A DNA stretch of 64,000 nt from Photobacterium profundum SS9 (GTDB lineage Bacteria > Pseudomonadota > Gammaproteobacteria > Enterobacterales > Vibrionaceae). A program made the translations under genes and the position numbers. Below, in pieces: positions 30,076 through 39,538 of this stretch. Each line of letters starts with the position of its first letter. Position 1 is the stretch's first letter. The stretch is taken from positions 1,208,187 to 1,272,186 of the forward strand of contig NC_006370.1 of assembly GCF_000196255.1 (NCBI RefSeq). Reading direction: 5' to 3'. Below the pieces are notes generated by a model, which saw only the letters and a program-made list of their open reading frames with translations, was not told the origin of the DNA and did not search any database.

Positions 30076-30091
30076 CTGGATATCCATCCAG
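30076..30091. promoter_or_regulatory. LexA (SOS) box of ruvAB
   Basis: CTGGATATCCATCCAG fits CTG-N10-CAG and differs from the known E. coli ruvA box by one base. It is centred in a 28-bp perfect palindrome (30071-30097) about 50 bases before ruvA. Directly after the chemoreceptor gene, so ruvAB have their own damage-inducible promoter. Confidence 0.9.
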
Positions 30092-30138
30092 CACTTTACT
30101 ATCCTAGAGCCAATTTCAACTCATACAGAGATAGTGCA

Positions 30139-30759
30139 GTGATTGGCCGACTTAGTGGAACCATTTTAGAGAAACAACCACCAGAAGTATTAATAGATGT
30201 TGGTGGTATCGGTTATGAAGTTCAAATGCCAATGAGTTGTTTCTATGAGCTACCAGAGGTAGGTCAGGCTGCGGTCATTTGTACGCATTTTATTGTCCGT
30301 GAAGATGCACAATTACTGTATGGCTTTAATAAAAAAAGCGAACGAGAGCTTTTTCGTGAAGTTATAAAAGCCAATGGGGTTGGCCCGAAGCTTGGTTTAG
30401 CCATTCTTTCAGCGATGACGGCAAGCCAGTTTGTTTTGAGTGTTGAAAATGAAGATATTACGACATTGGTGAAAATTCCTGGTGTTGGCAAGAAAACAGC
30501 AGAGCGTTTAGTGATCGAAATGAGAGATCGCTTGAAGGGGTGGGGTGAAGGTGATCTATTCACACCAGCGTCAGATGCAGCAGCATCAAATGCCGAAATA
30601 CAAAAATACTCGAGTGCACGTGCTGAAGATGAAGCGGTAAGTGCGCTTATTGCTTTAGGTTATAAAGCACTACAGGCAGCAAAAGTGGTATCCCAAGTGG
30701 TGAAGCCTGAGATGAGCAGTGAAAACATCATCCGTGAAGCATTACGTTCGATGGTATAA
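30139..30759 (+). CDS. ruvA: Holliday junction branch migration complex subunit RuvA
   Basis: Binds four-way junctions and loads RuvB. About 206 residues from the GTG at 30139, which gives the family N-terminus [23 protein letters not shown]. The frame upstream to an ATG at 30073 is not used: it would start inside the LexA box. The two helix-hairpin-helix motifs are seen in [14 protein letters not shown] and [13 protein letters not shown], and the C-terminal RuvB-binding domain starts near residue 155. Confidence 0.96.
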   Translation: MIGRLSGTILEKQPPEVLIDVGGIGYEVQMPMSCFYELPEVGQAAVICTHFIVREDAQLLYGFNKKSERELFREVIKANGVGPKLGLAILSAMTASQFVLSVENEDITTLVKIPGVGKKTAERLVIEMRDRLKGWGEGDLFTPASDAAASNAEIQKYSSARAEDEAVSALIALGYKALQAAKVVSQVVKPEMSSENIIREALRSMV

Positions 30760-30780
30760 GGCTAAACAGGCAAACGCATT

Positions 30781-31794
30781 ATGATTGAAGCTGATCGATT
30801 AATATCAAATAGTTTTGAAAGCCGCGATGACGAAGTCATTGATCGAGCAATTCGTCCTAAGTTATTAAATGACTATCAAGGGCAAGATCATGTTCGAGGT
30901 CAGATGGAGATTTTCATCAAAGCGGCTCAGCTTCGCGAAGAAGCCCTTGACCATTTATTGATTTTTGGTCCTCCTGGGTTAGGTAAAACGACGTTAGCGA
31001 ATATTGTTGCCAACGAGATGGGTGTCAGTATTCGCACTACCTCTGGACCGGTATTAGAAAAAGCGGGTGATTTAGCTGCGCTACTGACCAATCTTGAGCC
31101 AAATGATGTTCTCTTTATTGATGAAATCCATCGATTAAGCCCGCATGTAGAAGAAGTGCTATATCCAGCAATGGAAGATTATCAGTTAGATATCATGATT
31201 GGTGAAGGGCCTGCCGCACGTTCTATTAAAATTGATTTACCGCCTTTTACTCTAATCGGTGCGACAACACGTGCGGGTTCTTTGACCTCGCCGCTGCGCG
31301 ACCGATTTGGTATTACCCAGCGTCTAGAGTATTACAAAGTTGACGATCTGAAAGATATTGTACAACGCAGTGCTAATTGCCTTGGTCTTTCTATGGAAGA
31401 AGAGGGCGCGTTAGAAATGGCGCAACGTGCTCGTGGTACACCACGTATTGCTAACCGCTTATTACGTCGAGTACGTGACTATGCTGAAGTGGTGGGTAAC
31501 GGCATTATATGTTCAGATACCGCAAAGAAAGCCTTAGATATGTTAGATGTTGATAGTAGCGGTTTTGATTATATGGATCGAAAATTGCTTTTAGCCATTA
31601 TCGATAAATTCATGGGTGGACCAGTAGGGTTAGATAACTTAGCTGCCGCGATCGGTGAAGAAAAAGATACGATTGAAGATGTATTAGAGCCCTACTTGAT
31701 TCAACAAGGTTTCTTACAGCGAACACCGCGTGGACGTATTGCAACTCACCGCGCATATTTGCATTTTGGGCTTGATATACCAGAAGCTCGTTGA
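30781..31794 (+). CDS. ruvB: Holliday junction branch migration ATPase RuvB
   Basis: AAA+ ring motor that drives branch migration with RuvA. 337 residues. Walker [12 protein letters not shown] at about 62-72, Walker B FIDEIHRL at about 112-119, sensor 1 IGATTRAG, arginine finger region PLRDRFGI, and the C-terminal winged-helix [11 protein letters not shown]. Twenty-one bases after ruvA, so same operon. A repeat element starts two bases after its stop. Confidence 0.98.
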   Translation: MIEADRLISNSFESRDDEVIDRAIRPKLLNDYQGQDHVRGQMEIFIKAAQLREEALDHLLIFGPPGLGKTTLANIVANEMGVSIRTTSGPVLEKAGDLAALLTNLEPNDVLFIDEIHRLSPHVEEVLYPAMEDYQLDIMIGEGPAARSIKIDLPPFTLIGATTRAGSLTSPLRDRFGITQRLEYYKVDDLKDIVQRSANCLGLSMEEEGALEMAQRARGTPRIANRLLRRVRDYAEVVGNGIICSDTAKKALDMLDVDSSGFDYMDRKLLLAIIDKFMGGPVGLDNLAAAIGEEKDTIEDVLEPYLIQQGFLQRTPRGRIATHRAYLHFGLDIPEAR

Positions 31795-31796
31795 GT

Positions 31797-32079
31797 TATA
31801 CCCAAGTTACCTCAAGATGCTCGTTTCAGCGAGAATTTGTTGTGTTCTAGGCAAGGCACTTATTTATAGACCTAGTCGTTCTACGTTGAAAATAAGTAAC
31901 ACCGCTTAGAGCCCAACAAAACTCGCCCTTCGGGAGTGATTCAGCGTATCTACTTCTGTGTCAAATGTGTTGTACTTATTGTATTACTCCCGCGGAATGC
32001 CATTCCTACACACATTTTCCTTGAATTAAATACGCTGAGATCACTCTGAATTCTGCATCTTGGGGTAACTTGGGTATAC
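31797..32079. repeat. MITE-like palindromic repeat element, full copy
   Basis: 283 bp with terminal inverted repeats: TATACCCAAGTTACCTCAAG at the left and, at the right, CTTGGGGTAACTTGGGTATA. No open frame of note. Inside are TTCAGCGAGAATT, TTCTAGGCAAGG, AACTCGCCC and CTACTTCTGTGTC blocks, also found in the other copies. Such size and structure suit a non-autonomous mobile element. It begins 2 bases after the ruvB stop and may carry the transcript terminator. Confidence 0.85.
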
Positions 32080-32134
32080 ATAAATGAGGCTAGTGAGCAT
32101 TTCTCGTTAATAGCTAGCCTTGTTTTACATCACA

Positions 32135-32150
32135 CTGTATGAAAATCAAG
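32135..32150. promoter_or_regulatory. LexA-like site, one mismatch
   Basis: CTGTATGAAAATCAAG fits CTG-N10-CAG except AAG at the end. It is about 750 bases upstream of uvrB. Too distant to be sure it controls uvrB. Confidence 0.3.
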
Positions 32151-32227
32151 CGTGACAGATTAGTTTGAATTCTTTGTAAAAAATTCTTGATTTTCCTTAT
32201 CCCAATACTCACAAGGCTTTACCTTGG

Positions 32228-32250
32228 TTATCCACGGAAACTGTGGATAA
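32228..32250. promoter_or_regulatory. Inverted pair of DnaA-box-like sequences
   Basis: TTATCCACG and, facing it, TGTGGATAA (exact TTATCCACA on the other strand) are separated by five bases. E. coli uvrB also has DnaA boxes in its upstream region. A third looser copy, TGTGGATGG, occurs near 32464. Confidence 0.5.
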
Positions 32251-32720
32251 CTGTGTTGATGGACACTAGAAAAGTATCATTGATGTATAAAATGATTTTC
32301 AATGTGAGTTTTTATCGATATGAGTAATGCTGGATAAATACTTGTTATCAGTACGATTGAAAAATAAGTATTAAGTTTAAATAGATTATTAGAATAAATG
32401 GTCTACTTTATTTTTATTATAAATATAACTGTGAATTGATTTAAAACAAACAGAGGAAAAGCTGTGGATGGATCAGATTCTATCTAAAGGCATGAAAGGG
32501 AACATCAATGTTTATTTTCAGTAGAAAGTGAGTATGAGTAATGCTGTGGGCGAAAATAATACGCCGATAAGAAATACTGGTCAATCCCTCGTGACTATTA
32601 TTTAGATTTTAATTGGATGAATAACGAAAGATGCTGCGGTAGGTATACGAGAAAAGCCTCAACATTGCCGCAAGATATACATTTTCTGCGTGTGTCTCGT
32701 GATGCTGCTCTGATATGACA

Positions 32721-32817
32721 TATACCCAAGTTACCTCAAGATGCTTGTTTCAGCGAGAATTTATTGGGCTCTAGGTAAGGCGCTTATTTATAGACCTAGT
32801 GGTTCTACGTTGAAATA
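32721..32817. repeat. Truncated copy of the MITE-like repeat
   Basis: The first 97 bases match the left part of the element at 31797 with few changes (TATACCCAAGTTACCTCAAG, CAGCGAGAATTTATTG, GACCTAGTGGTTCTACGTTG). It then stops matching about 85 bases before uvrB. Confidence 0.85.
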
Positions 32818-32901
32818 CATTCTAATGTCGCCATTAGCATTGACTTTATAATATCTCTCCGCAGAATGGAGGCTTATTGTCTTTGTTTTGGACGCGCTAT
32901 T

Positions 32902-34926
32902 ATGAGTAAAGTCTTCTCTCTATCTTCTGGTTTTTCACCAGCAGGTGATCAACCTACAGCGATTAATCAATTATTAGAGGGGCTTGATTCAGGGCTTGCT
33001 CATCAGACTTTACTGGGCGTTACAGGTTCAGGTAAAACGTTCACTATTGCGAATGTAATAGCAGAATCCAATCGCCCTACGTTTATCATGGCGCCGAATA
33101 AGACGTTAGCTGCGCAACTCTATGGCGAGATGAAAGAGTTCTTTCCTGATAATGCTGTTGAATACTTTGTTTCTTATTATGATTATTACCAGCCTGAAGC
33201 GTATGTGCCGACAACTGATACTTTTATTGAAAAAGATGCCTCTGTAAACGCCCATATTGAACAAATGCGGCTATCCGCCACCAAAGCATTATTAGAACGT
33301 CGTGACGTTATTATTATTGCTTCTGTATCTGCAATCTATGGTTTGGGCGATCCTGATTCTTACCTGAAGATGATGTTGCATGTACGCCGTGGAGACATGT
33401 TAAATCAACGTGATATTCTCCGTCGTCTCGCTGAGTTGCAATATACGCGCAATGACGTTTCCTTTGAGCGTGGGCATTTTCGTGTAAGAGGGGAGGTCAT
33501 CGACGTTTTTCCTGCGGAATCAGAACATGATGCTATTCGTATTGAACTGTTTGACGATGAAGTTGAGTGTATCAATGTATTTGATCCTTTAACTGGCGCA
33601 GTACTCCAAAAAGATTTACCGCGATGTACGATTTATCCGAAGACGCACTATGTAACTCCCCGAGAAAAAATTCTGGAAGCCATTGAAAAAATTAAAGATG
33701 AGCTGGTTGTTCGACGCAAGCAGCTTATGGATAGCAATAAGCTTGTAGAAGAACAGCGGATTTCACAGCGTACGCAGTTTGATATTGAAATGATGAATGA
33801 ATTAGGCTTTTGCTCGGGTATCGAAAACTATTCTCGTTACTTAAGTGGTCGAGAGGAAGGTGAGCCACCTCCTACATTATTTGATTATTTACCCGCTGAC
33901 GGTTTGCTCATTATTGATGAGTCTCATGTTACTGTCTCGCAAATTGGCGCCATGTATCGTGGTGATCGCTCTCGCAAAGAAAACCTAGTTGAATACGGGT
34001 TTCGTTTACCTTCAGCTCTTGATAATCGTCCAATGAAATTTGAAGAGTTTGCATCATTAGCCCCACAAACCATTTACGTTTCAGCAACGCCGGGTAAATA
34101 TGAAATAGAGCAATCGGGTAATGATATTGCCGAACAGGTTGTTAGACCTACAGGTTTACTCGATCCTATTATTGAAGTGCGTCCGGTCGCAACACAAGTT
34201 GATGATCTATTATCTGAAATTCGGATCAGAGAAGTGAAAGGTGAGCGCGTGTTGGTAACGACACTGACTAAACGTATGTCTGAAGATTTAGCCGAATATC
34301 TTGCAGAACATAATGTCAAAGTACGCTACCTTCATTCCGACATCGATACTGTCGAGCGTGTCGAGATTATTCGTGATTTGCGTTTAGGTGTGTTTGATGT
34401 GTTGGTGGGTATCAACTTGCTTCGAGAGGGCCTCGATATTCCAGAAGTGTCTTTAGTGGCCATTCTTGATGCAGACAAAGAAGGATTTTTACGTTCAGAG
34501 CGTTCGTTGATTCAAACAATTGGTCGTGCGGCACGTAACCTTGAAGGTCGCGCTATTCTCTATGGTGACAAGATCACTGGCTCAATGGAACGGGCAATCT
34601 TTGAAACTAATCGCCGGCGTGAGAAGCAAGCTCTCCATAACAAAAAAAATGGTATTACTCCGCAGGGGCTGAATAAAAAAGTGGGTGATATTCTTGAGCT
34701 GGGTAAGCCTAGTTCTCGTTCTAGAACAAATAAAGCAGCGCAGCTCAATCGTGTTGCTGAAAGTAAAGGCACTTATGTAAATCTGTCTCCTCAGCAGTTA
34801 GAACTTGAAATACAGCGGCTAGAAACAGAGATGTATGATTTAGCGCAGAACTTAGAATTTGAAAAAGCAGCCGAAGCCCGTGACAAAATACATACGTTAC
34901 GCCAGCAATTTATTATGAACAGTTAA
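32902..34926 (+). CDS. uvrB: UvrABC system protein B
   Basis: DNA damage-verifying helicase of nucleotide excision repair; it receives DNA from UvrA and recruits UvrC. 674 residues from the ATG at 32902, giving the family N-terminus [18 protein letters not shown]; the frame begins 12 codons earlier but that extension is not family-like. Walker [11 protein letters not shown], the damage-binding beta-hairpin [12 protein letters not shown], helicase motifs [12 protein letters not shown] and QTIGRAARN, and the C-terminal UVR domain ([13 protein letters not shown]) are all present. Neighbour order uvrB-qrr1-luxO is typical of Vibrionaceae. Confidence 0.98.
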   Translation: MSKVFSLSSGFSPAGDQPTAINQLLEGLDSGLAHQTLLGVTGSGKTFTIANVIAESNRPTFIMAPNKTLAAQLYGEMKEFFPDNAVEYFVSYYDYYQPEAYVPTTDTFIEKDASVNAHIEQMRLSATKALLERRDVIIIASVSAIYGLGDPDSYLKMMLHVRRGDMLNQRDILRRLAELQYTRNDVSFERGHFRVRGEVIDVFPAESEHDAIRIELFDDEVECINVFDPLTGAVLQKDLPRCTIYPKTHYVTPREKILEAIEKIKDELVVRRKQLMDSNKLVEEQRISQRTQFDIEMMNELGFCSGIENYSRYLSGREEGEPPPTLFDYLPADGLLIIDESHVTVSQIGAMYRGDRSRKENLVEYGFRLPSALDNRPMKFEEFASLAPQTIYVSATPGKYEIEQSGNDIAEQVVRPTGLLDPIIEVRPVATQVDDLLSEIRIREVKGERVLVTTLTKRMSEDLAEYLAEHNVKVRYLHSDIDTVERVEIIRDLRLGVFDVLVGINLLREGLDIPEVSLVAILDADKEGFLRSERSLIQTIGRAARNLEGRAILYGDKITGSMERAIFETNRRREKQALHNKKNGITPQGLNKKVGDILELGKPSSRSRTNKAAQLNRVAESKGTYVNLSPQQLELEIQRLETEMYDLAQNLEFEKAAEARDKIHTLRQQFIMNS

Positions 34927-35014
34927 CTTGGGTATAACCCCTTTTTGTCGCGAGTAACAAGTCGGTGTTACGTGTTTTTCGCGACAACGTCCTTTCTTTT
35001 ACCAAATTACAGGT

Positions 35015-35116
35015 AAAAAAAAACCAACCGGAATAGTTTCGGTTGGCATCATTGTTTTAGTGAATTCATTCCACAAACAACGTCAGTTGGCTAGGTTGAC
35101 TCTACATTAAGAGTCA
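35015..35116 (-). ncRNA. qrr1: Qrr1 quorum regulatory small RNA
   Basis: On the minus strand, a sequence starting TGACTC at 35116 contains the Qrr hallmark CTAGCCAACTGACGTTGTT (35078-35094 region) that pairs with targets such as luxR/hapR-type and luxO mRNAs. It ends in a terminator, CCAACCG-loop-CGGTTGG followed by nine T. The length is about 102 bases, fitting Qrr RNAs (about 95-110). Position between uvrB and luxO, facing away from luxO, is as in Vibrio qrr1. A sigma-54 promoter fits the start exactly. Hfq-dependent action is inferred from the family. Confidence 0.93.
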
Positions 35117-35127
35117 TTTCTATTAAT

Positions 35128-35141
35128 GCATGTCTTATGCC
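35128..35141 (-). promoter_or_regulatory. Sigma-54 promoter of qrr1
   Basis: On the minus strand, TTGGCATAAGACATGCAT contains GG and GC separated by the required ten bases (-24/-12). Counting 12 bases from the GC places the start at 35116, the first base of the conserved Qrr 5' end. Confidence 0.88.
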
Positions 35142-35225
35142 AACTTTTTTATTGTGCCTATTTTGCGATAAATACTGCGTATAGCGATAAATTTGTCATA
35201 AATTATTGCTAACTTTTCTAGGGCT

Positions 35226-35240
35226 TTCGCATTTTGCGAA
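35226..35240. promoter_or_regulatory. Candidate LuxO binding site
   Basis: TTCGCATTTTGCGAA is a perfect palindrome close to the LuxO box TTGCA-N3-TGCAA, with one symmetric change per half. It is about 115 bases upstream of the qrr1 start, a typical enhancer distance, and also upstream of luxO. A second half-site (TTTTGCGAA) follows at 35244. Confidence 0.6.
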
Positions 35241-35358
35241 TCGTTTTGCGAATTAAAATGCAACAACCGTAAGTTTTTTGCAAAAATACAAAAATAGACA
35301 CTACATAAATTTATGTATTGATTACAATTAGTTCAGGGAAAGATAGCGTGGAGTGGCA

Positions 35359-36810
35359 ATGGAAAGCGGAATAAAACAAAGACAAGTCCTAATGGTCGAA
35401 GATACGGCATCGGTAGCGGCATTGTATAAATCTTATCTAAACCCATTAGGATTAAATGTCACGATTGTCGGAACAGGAAGGGATGCACTGAACTTCATGA
35501 AAGAGACAGTGCCTGAACTTATCCTACTAGATCTTCGTTTACCTGATATGACAGGTATGGAAGTACTTGAATCTGTACGCCTTAACCATAAGAATTTACC
35601 TGTTGTTATTATGACCGCTCACGGCTCTATTGATGTTGCGGTAGATGCGATGAGACACGGTGCCCAAGATTTTCTGATCAAACCCTGCGAAGCTGATCGT
35701 TTACGCATTACGGTGAATAATGCATTAAAAGATAATAGTAAAAGTCAGCAATCATCTAAATCTAAACAAGGTGGAGCGCAATATCAGGGGTTCATCGGTA
35801 ACAGTATACCTATGCAAGCCGTATATCGTGTTATTGAATCTGCAGCGTCGAGTAAGGCGACGGTTTTTGTTACGGGTGAAAGTGGTACGGGTAAAGAAGT
35901 GTGTGCTGAAGCGATTCATGCTGCTAGTCCGCGTAATGATAAACCGTTTGTCGCATTAAATTGTGCTGCTATTCCTAAAGATCTCATTGAAAGTGAGTTA
36001 TTTGGTCATGTTAAAGGTGCATTTACAGGTGCATCGACAGAACGGCAAGGTGCTGTTGAAATGGCTCATAAAGGTACATTGTTTCTTGATGAACTTTGTG
36101 AAATGGATTTGGATTTGCAAAGCAAGTTGCTACGTTTTATTCAAACAGGAACATATCAAAAAGTAGGCTCTTCTAAAACGAGTACTGTTGATGTACGCTT
36201 TGTATGTGCTACAAATCGTAATCCGTGGATTGAAGTTCAAGAAGGGCGCTTCCGAGAAGATCTCTATTATCGCCTACATGTTATTCCTATTGCCTTGCCC
36301 CCACTGCGTGATCGTAGTGACGATATGATTGAAATAGCACATGCTTTATTGGCATTAATGTCTGTGGAAGAAGGAAAAAACTTTAGTCGTTTTTCTTCAG
36401 ATGTTATTGATTTGTTTAAGTTACATACTTGGCCGGGCAATGTTCGTGAATTACAAAACGTTATTCGTAATATTGTTGTTTTAAATTCTGGCGAAGAAGT
36501 GACTCTTCAAATGGTTCCACCGCCAGTTAGTGAGATATCTGGCGCTGAAATTGCATCCTCTCTAAGAATTGCCTCTGGAGTACAAAAAAGTACGATTGTA
36601 CAGAAAGACATCTTACATACCGAACCCATTGAACGGACTGCAATTGAGCCGCTTTGGATTGTTGAAAAACGCGCAATACAAGCTGCTATTGATGCGTGTG
36701 ATGGTAATGTTCCTCGTGCTGCAGGTTTGCTAGAAGTTAGCCCATCAACAATTTATAGAAAATTACAAGCTTGGCAAGATGCTGTAGGTAGTAATAGGGA
36801 GATCGATTAA
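35359..36810 (+). CDS. luxO: Quorum-sensing response regulator LuxO
   Basis: Sigma-54 activator that, when phosphorylated at low cell density, turns on qrr transcription. 483 residues from the ATG at 35359, with GGAG five bases upstream; a GTG two codons earlier is less well placed. Receiver domain 8-125 with phosphoacceptor Asp near 58 in [16 protein letters not shown]+ domain 145-380 with Walker A GESGTGKE, sigma-54 contact loop GAFTGA and [10 protein letters not shown] Fis-type helix-turn-helix ([17 protein letters not shown]) is at the C-terminus. It is 3 bases from luxU. Confidence 0.98.
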   Translation: MESGIKQRQVLMVEDTASVAALYKSYLNPLGLNVTIVGTGRDALNFMKETVPELILLDLRLPDMTGMEVLESVRLNHKNLPVVIMTAHGSIDVAVDAMRHGAQDFLIKPCEADRLRITVNNALKDNSKSQQSSKSKQGGAQYQGFIGNSIPMQAVYRVIESAASSKATVFVTGESGTGKEVCAEAIHAASPRNDKPFVALNCAAIPKDLIESELFGHVKGAFTGASTERQGAVEMAHKGTLFLDELCEMDLDLQSKLLRFIQTGTYQKVGSSKTSTVDVRFVCATNRNPWIEVQEGRFREDLYYRLHVIPIALPPLRDRSDDMIEIAHALLALMSVEEGKNFSRFSSDVIDLFKLHTWPGNVRELQNVIRNIVVLNSGEEVTLQMVPPPVSEISGAEIASSLRIASGVQKSTIVQKDILHTEPIERTAIEPLWIVEKRAIQAAIDACDGNVPRAAGLLEVSPSTIYRKLQAWQDAVGSNREID

Positions 36811-36813
36811 TTT

Positions 36814-37173
36814 ATGGCTATTAATATTAACCAAGAAACAATAAAGCGCCTAGCTGAAGAAGTGGGTGACGAAACCGTTTCGATCTTGTTCAATGTATTT
36901 AGTGATGAACTAGAGCAATATTTACGTCAATTATCCGATCAACCAACGGTAACCCAAATTGGTGATATCAGTCATGCTGTAAAGAGCAGTGCTGCTAGCT
37001 TTGGTGCAGATGATCTCGCTCTAATGGCTCAAGAATGTGAATCGAGAGTGAAGCAAGAGCAAGATCATTGGATAGTCGAACGTCTGCCTGAATTTAGGAC
37101 GATGGTTGAAGAGACTGCGCATACATATAAGCAGTTAGCCAACAATAATGATCTTATCAATAGCATGCTTTAA
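36814..37173 (+). CDS. luxU: Phosphorelay protein LuxU
   Basis: Histidine phosphotransfer protein that passes phosphate from the autoinducer sensor kinases to LuxO. 119 residues of an all-helical Hpt domain with the phospho-His near residue 54 in DISHAVKSSAASFGA. Directly downstream of luxO. Its last 39 bases overlap the convergent YvcK-like gene. Confidence 0.96.
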   Translation: MAININQETIKRLAEEVGDETVSILFNVFSDELEQYLRQLSDQPTVTQIGDISHAVKSSAASFGADDLALMAQECESRVKQEQDHWIVERLPEFRTMVEETAHTYKQLANNNDLINSML

Positions 37174-38034
37174 CTTTTCTCTATCATGACGCCACGCATG
37201 ATTATTAGATGCTAAGTCTTCGATTAGTTGCTCGTATCGAGGTGCGAGCTCAGGTATCGGCTTATCAGTAATGACAGCATCAATATACTTGCCGTTCATT
37301 GCTCGCTCACACCAATGCAACATTGTCATTAGTGACATTTGCCCTGCAGGTCCATTTTCTTGATCTAAATTCGTGATGAAAACAATTCTGGCATTAGAAT
37401 CTTTTAATGCACCTGCAATTTCTTTCAATAGCAGTGGTGGCATAATGCTGGTTAAAAAGCTGCCGGGACCTAGCAAAACAATATCGGCCTCATGAATAGC
37501 CGTTACTGTTTCTTTTGTCGCTGGTACTAATGGCTCAACATACAGACGTTGTGGTACGTCTGGCAGTTCATCGATATTGGTTTCACCACAAATGATTTCA
37601 CCCGTTAGCGTCAAAGCAGATAAATCGGCAGGATGCTCAGACATGGGGATAATTTGTGTTTCAACTTTGAGCATATCACGAATAAGGTTTATTGCTTCAA
37701 GAGGGCGCACTGATAGGCTATCGAGTGCGGTAAGCATTAAATTACCTAAGTTGTGACCATTTAACTCACCATTACCCCGAAATCTGTATTCGAAGATCAT
37801 TGAACCGACAGAAGGCTCTGTAATCAATTGATTGATACAATTTCTCATATCTCCCCATGCAATTCCGCCTTGGCAAGCGCGAATTCGACCAGTAGAGCCA
37901 CCATTGTCTGTGGTTGTAACGATCCCAGTAACCTGAGAGCCGTAATCAGACAACGAAGAAAGTATACGACCTAAACCATGACCACCGCCAATAGCGACGA
38001 TTTTTGTTTTTATTTTATTCTGCGTATCTGTCAT
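37135..38034 (-). CDS. YvcK/CofD-like (YbhK) protein
   Basis: 299 residues from the ATG at 38034; a TTG two codons upstream is also in frame. The N-terminus AIGGGHGLGRILSSLSD, the TTTDNGGSTGR motif, and HNLGNLMLTAL are typical of the gluconeogenesis factor family related to CofD. B. subtilis YvcK is needed for growth on gluconeogenic carbon sources and binds UDP-sugars. E. coli YbhK is the nearest named relative. Transferase activity is not proven. The gene converges on luxU with an overlap of 39 bases. Confidence 0.9.
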   Translation of the reverse strand: MTDTQNKIKTKIVAIGGGHGLGRILSSLSDYGSQVTGIVTTTDNGGSTGRIRACQGGIAWGDMRNCINQLITEPSVGSMIFEYRFRGNGELNGHNLGNLMLTALDSLSVRPLEAINLIRDMLKVETQIIPMSEHPADLSALTLTGEIICGETNIDELPDVPQRLYVEPLVPATKETVTAIHEADIVLLGPGSFLTSIMPPLLLKEIAGALKDSNARIVFITNLDQENGPAGQMSLMTMLHWCERAMNGKYIDAVITDKPIPELAPRYEQLIEDLASNNHAWRHDREKLKHAIDKIIIVG

Positions 38035-38170
38035 GTGCAATTTGCAAGCTTTCGTGATCTGTATTTACCCGTGAGTGTATACAAGGCCGCAATATGAATA
38101 CAAGACTTGGATTTTAATATGCTGCTTGTATCACGCTTAGTAAGCATTATTGTGTGAAGCTTAAGCGAGT

Positions 38171-38197
38171 AAAAAACGCCTTAAATTAATAAGGCGA
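38171..38197 (-). terminator. Terminator of the LON-domain gene
   Basis: On the minus strand, CGCCTTATTAATTTAAGGCG followed by TTTTTT, 40 bases past the stop. Confidence 0.88.
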
Positions 38198-38237
38198 AAA
38201 TACACAGCATATTGGGTAGTCATTATCTGGTATCAAG

Positions 38238-38813
38238 TTAATGTGATTCCAGCATCATACTCATGAGATAATCACAGGTATCGAGACAGTTTGGTGTGTT
38301 GAGTAGCAGCTGCTTTTCACTTGCGGGTACCGGTAAAATCTCTAACCAACGTTGGCATAACCAACTCAGATTATGAAATTCTTTGGTTCTGTGTAAATTA
38401 TCTAATTCAGGGTATTTATCAAACATGATTTGTAATTTATCAGCCAACAATTGTTGGTTGTTACGTGCCTTCATTTCAGACCATTGTGGTAGCGCCTGAC
38501 ATTCACCAAAGAAAACACCATTCTCGTTTTGCTCTAACGACTTGATACGGAAGCTTTCGTGTCCATAAACAGTAACGATTAATGCGCCATCTTTTTTAGA
38601 TGTATCAAAATCTTCAACCGTTACACGTGTGCCAATATGAAAAAATTGGTGATTATGCTCACTCCGGTCAAACATACAAACGCCAAATCCATCTTCAGAT
38701 GTGACTGCGACTTTAAATACTTCAGTTTGCGGTCCTGGAGCGATCCTTATTGGCATTCTACCTGTTGGTAAAACATGACGTTTTTGAAAAAGTAGCGGTA
38801 GTAAATTCGTCAT
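38238..38813 (-). CDS. LON peptidase substrate-binding domain protein
   Basis: 191 residues from the ATG at 38813, with TGGAG six bases upstream; the frame extends four codons to another ATG. The protein resembles the LON N-terminal (substrate-binding) domain alone: LLPLLFQKRHVLPTGRMPIRI at the start and FKVAVTSEDGFGVCM. There is no ATPase or protease domain. Stand-alone LON-N proteins occur in proteobacteria without a defined role. Single gene with its own terminator. Confidence 0.85.
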   Translation of the reverse strand: MTNLLPLLFQKRHVLPTGRMPIRIAPGPQTEVFKVAVTSEDGFGVCMFDRSEHNHQFFHIGTRVTVEDFDTSKKDGALIVTVYGHESFRIKSLEQNENGVFFGECQALPQWSEMKARNNQQLLADKLQIMFDKYPELDNLHRTKEFHNLSWLCQRWLEILPVPASEKQLLLNTPNCLDTCDYLMSMMLESH

Positions 38814-38987
38814 TGTCGGCTCCATTTACAAAGATTGATGTCTGATAAGGTAGACACTGCAAATGTGATGCCGATATTTCAATACCGCTATTCCTTTAGC
38901 TTTATACCTTGGTAGCAAGCAATGTAGGGTACATTTTTTGTATATTGCAAATAACGAGTCCATCAATAATGCAAAATGCAAAGCACT

Positions 38988-39215
38988 TTACTTTTGATTA
39001 GCAATAATACGAAGCGCATTGTCACTGGGTAGCAGCTCTAAATGCCCTTGGTCGTTAAAATACCAGCCTTTGATAATTCCTTTGCTCGCCATGTCGTTGA
39101 AGCCATCAATAACACTTTGCGCTTGTTGATAGGATGCTTTTACATCAATACCGTCTTCTCGCTGTAAATAGAGCGCTATATCGTCAATGGTTGCAGATTC
39201 AATAATATTGGACAT
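38988..39215 (-). CDS. Small hypothetical protein
   Basis: 75 residues from the ATG at 39215 (GGGGG upstream), starting MSNIIESATIDDIALYLQRE. The frame extends further upstream but that stretch looks like a hydrophobic accident. The content is acidic and helical with a C-terminal GWYFNDQGHLELLPS that could be a small beta unit. I do not recognise the family. Its start is about 195 bases from the divergent Moco riboswitch. Confidence 0.65.
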   Translation of the reverse strand: MSNIIESATIDDIALYLQREDGIDVKASYQQAQSVIDGFNDMASKGIIKGWYFNDQGHLELLPSDNALRIIANQK

Positions 39216-39408
39216 AAAACCCCCACAATTAGTAAGAAATATAAAGAATATTCCCTTTAGTAGTATTGTCGCGATCTGCGCCAAAAGGTAGAATACGACA
39301 ATATTTTTTCAGTAATTTGTCAATAAGGCATTTTATCTGATACTTTTATAATTAGATTAGCTGTTATGTTGATTGCTCCTTAATGAATCAGTTTGCATAG
39401 CTGCCATA

Positions 39409-39537
39409 ACTCCGAGCTTTAGTCACTACGTTTTCTGCTTTTCTTAAATTCAGAATATATGTGTTCAGAGCCAGTGACATACTGTCACCAGGGTCAATTT
39501 AGAAATGAATCGGCCTCCCGTATTTGGAAAGGTGTTC
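39409..39537 (+). promoter_or_regulatory. Moco (molybdenum cofactor) RNA motif upstream of moaA
   Basis: The 5' leader ends in GGCCTCCCGTATTTGGAAAGGT, directly before the moaA ATG, and includes ACTCCGAGC, a GTGACATACTGTCAC hairpin, and CAGGGTCA. These are the conserved blocks of the Moco RNA motif found before moaA in E. coli and relatives, a proposed cofactor-sensing riboswitch that masks the ribosome-binding site. Exact 5' boundary uncertain. Confidence 0.78.
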
Positions 39538-39538
39538 C

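Larger units (their letters stand above)
32080..32720. other. Gene-free segment between two repeat copies
   Basis: AT-rich, 641 bases. No coding frame that I can support. It holds a LexA-like half-matching site and paired DnaA-box-like sites, listed separately. This may be the original uvrB upstream region, now separated from uvrB by a repeat. Confidence 0.5.

Noticed and set aside
30073..30138. Upstream extension of ruvA to an ATG
   Set aside because: The extension overlaps the LexA box and is absent from the RuvA family; the GTG at 30139 gives the normal N-terminus.
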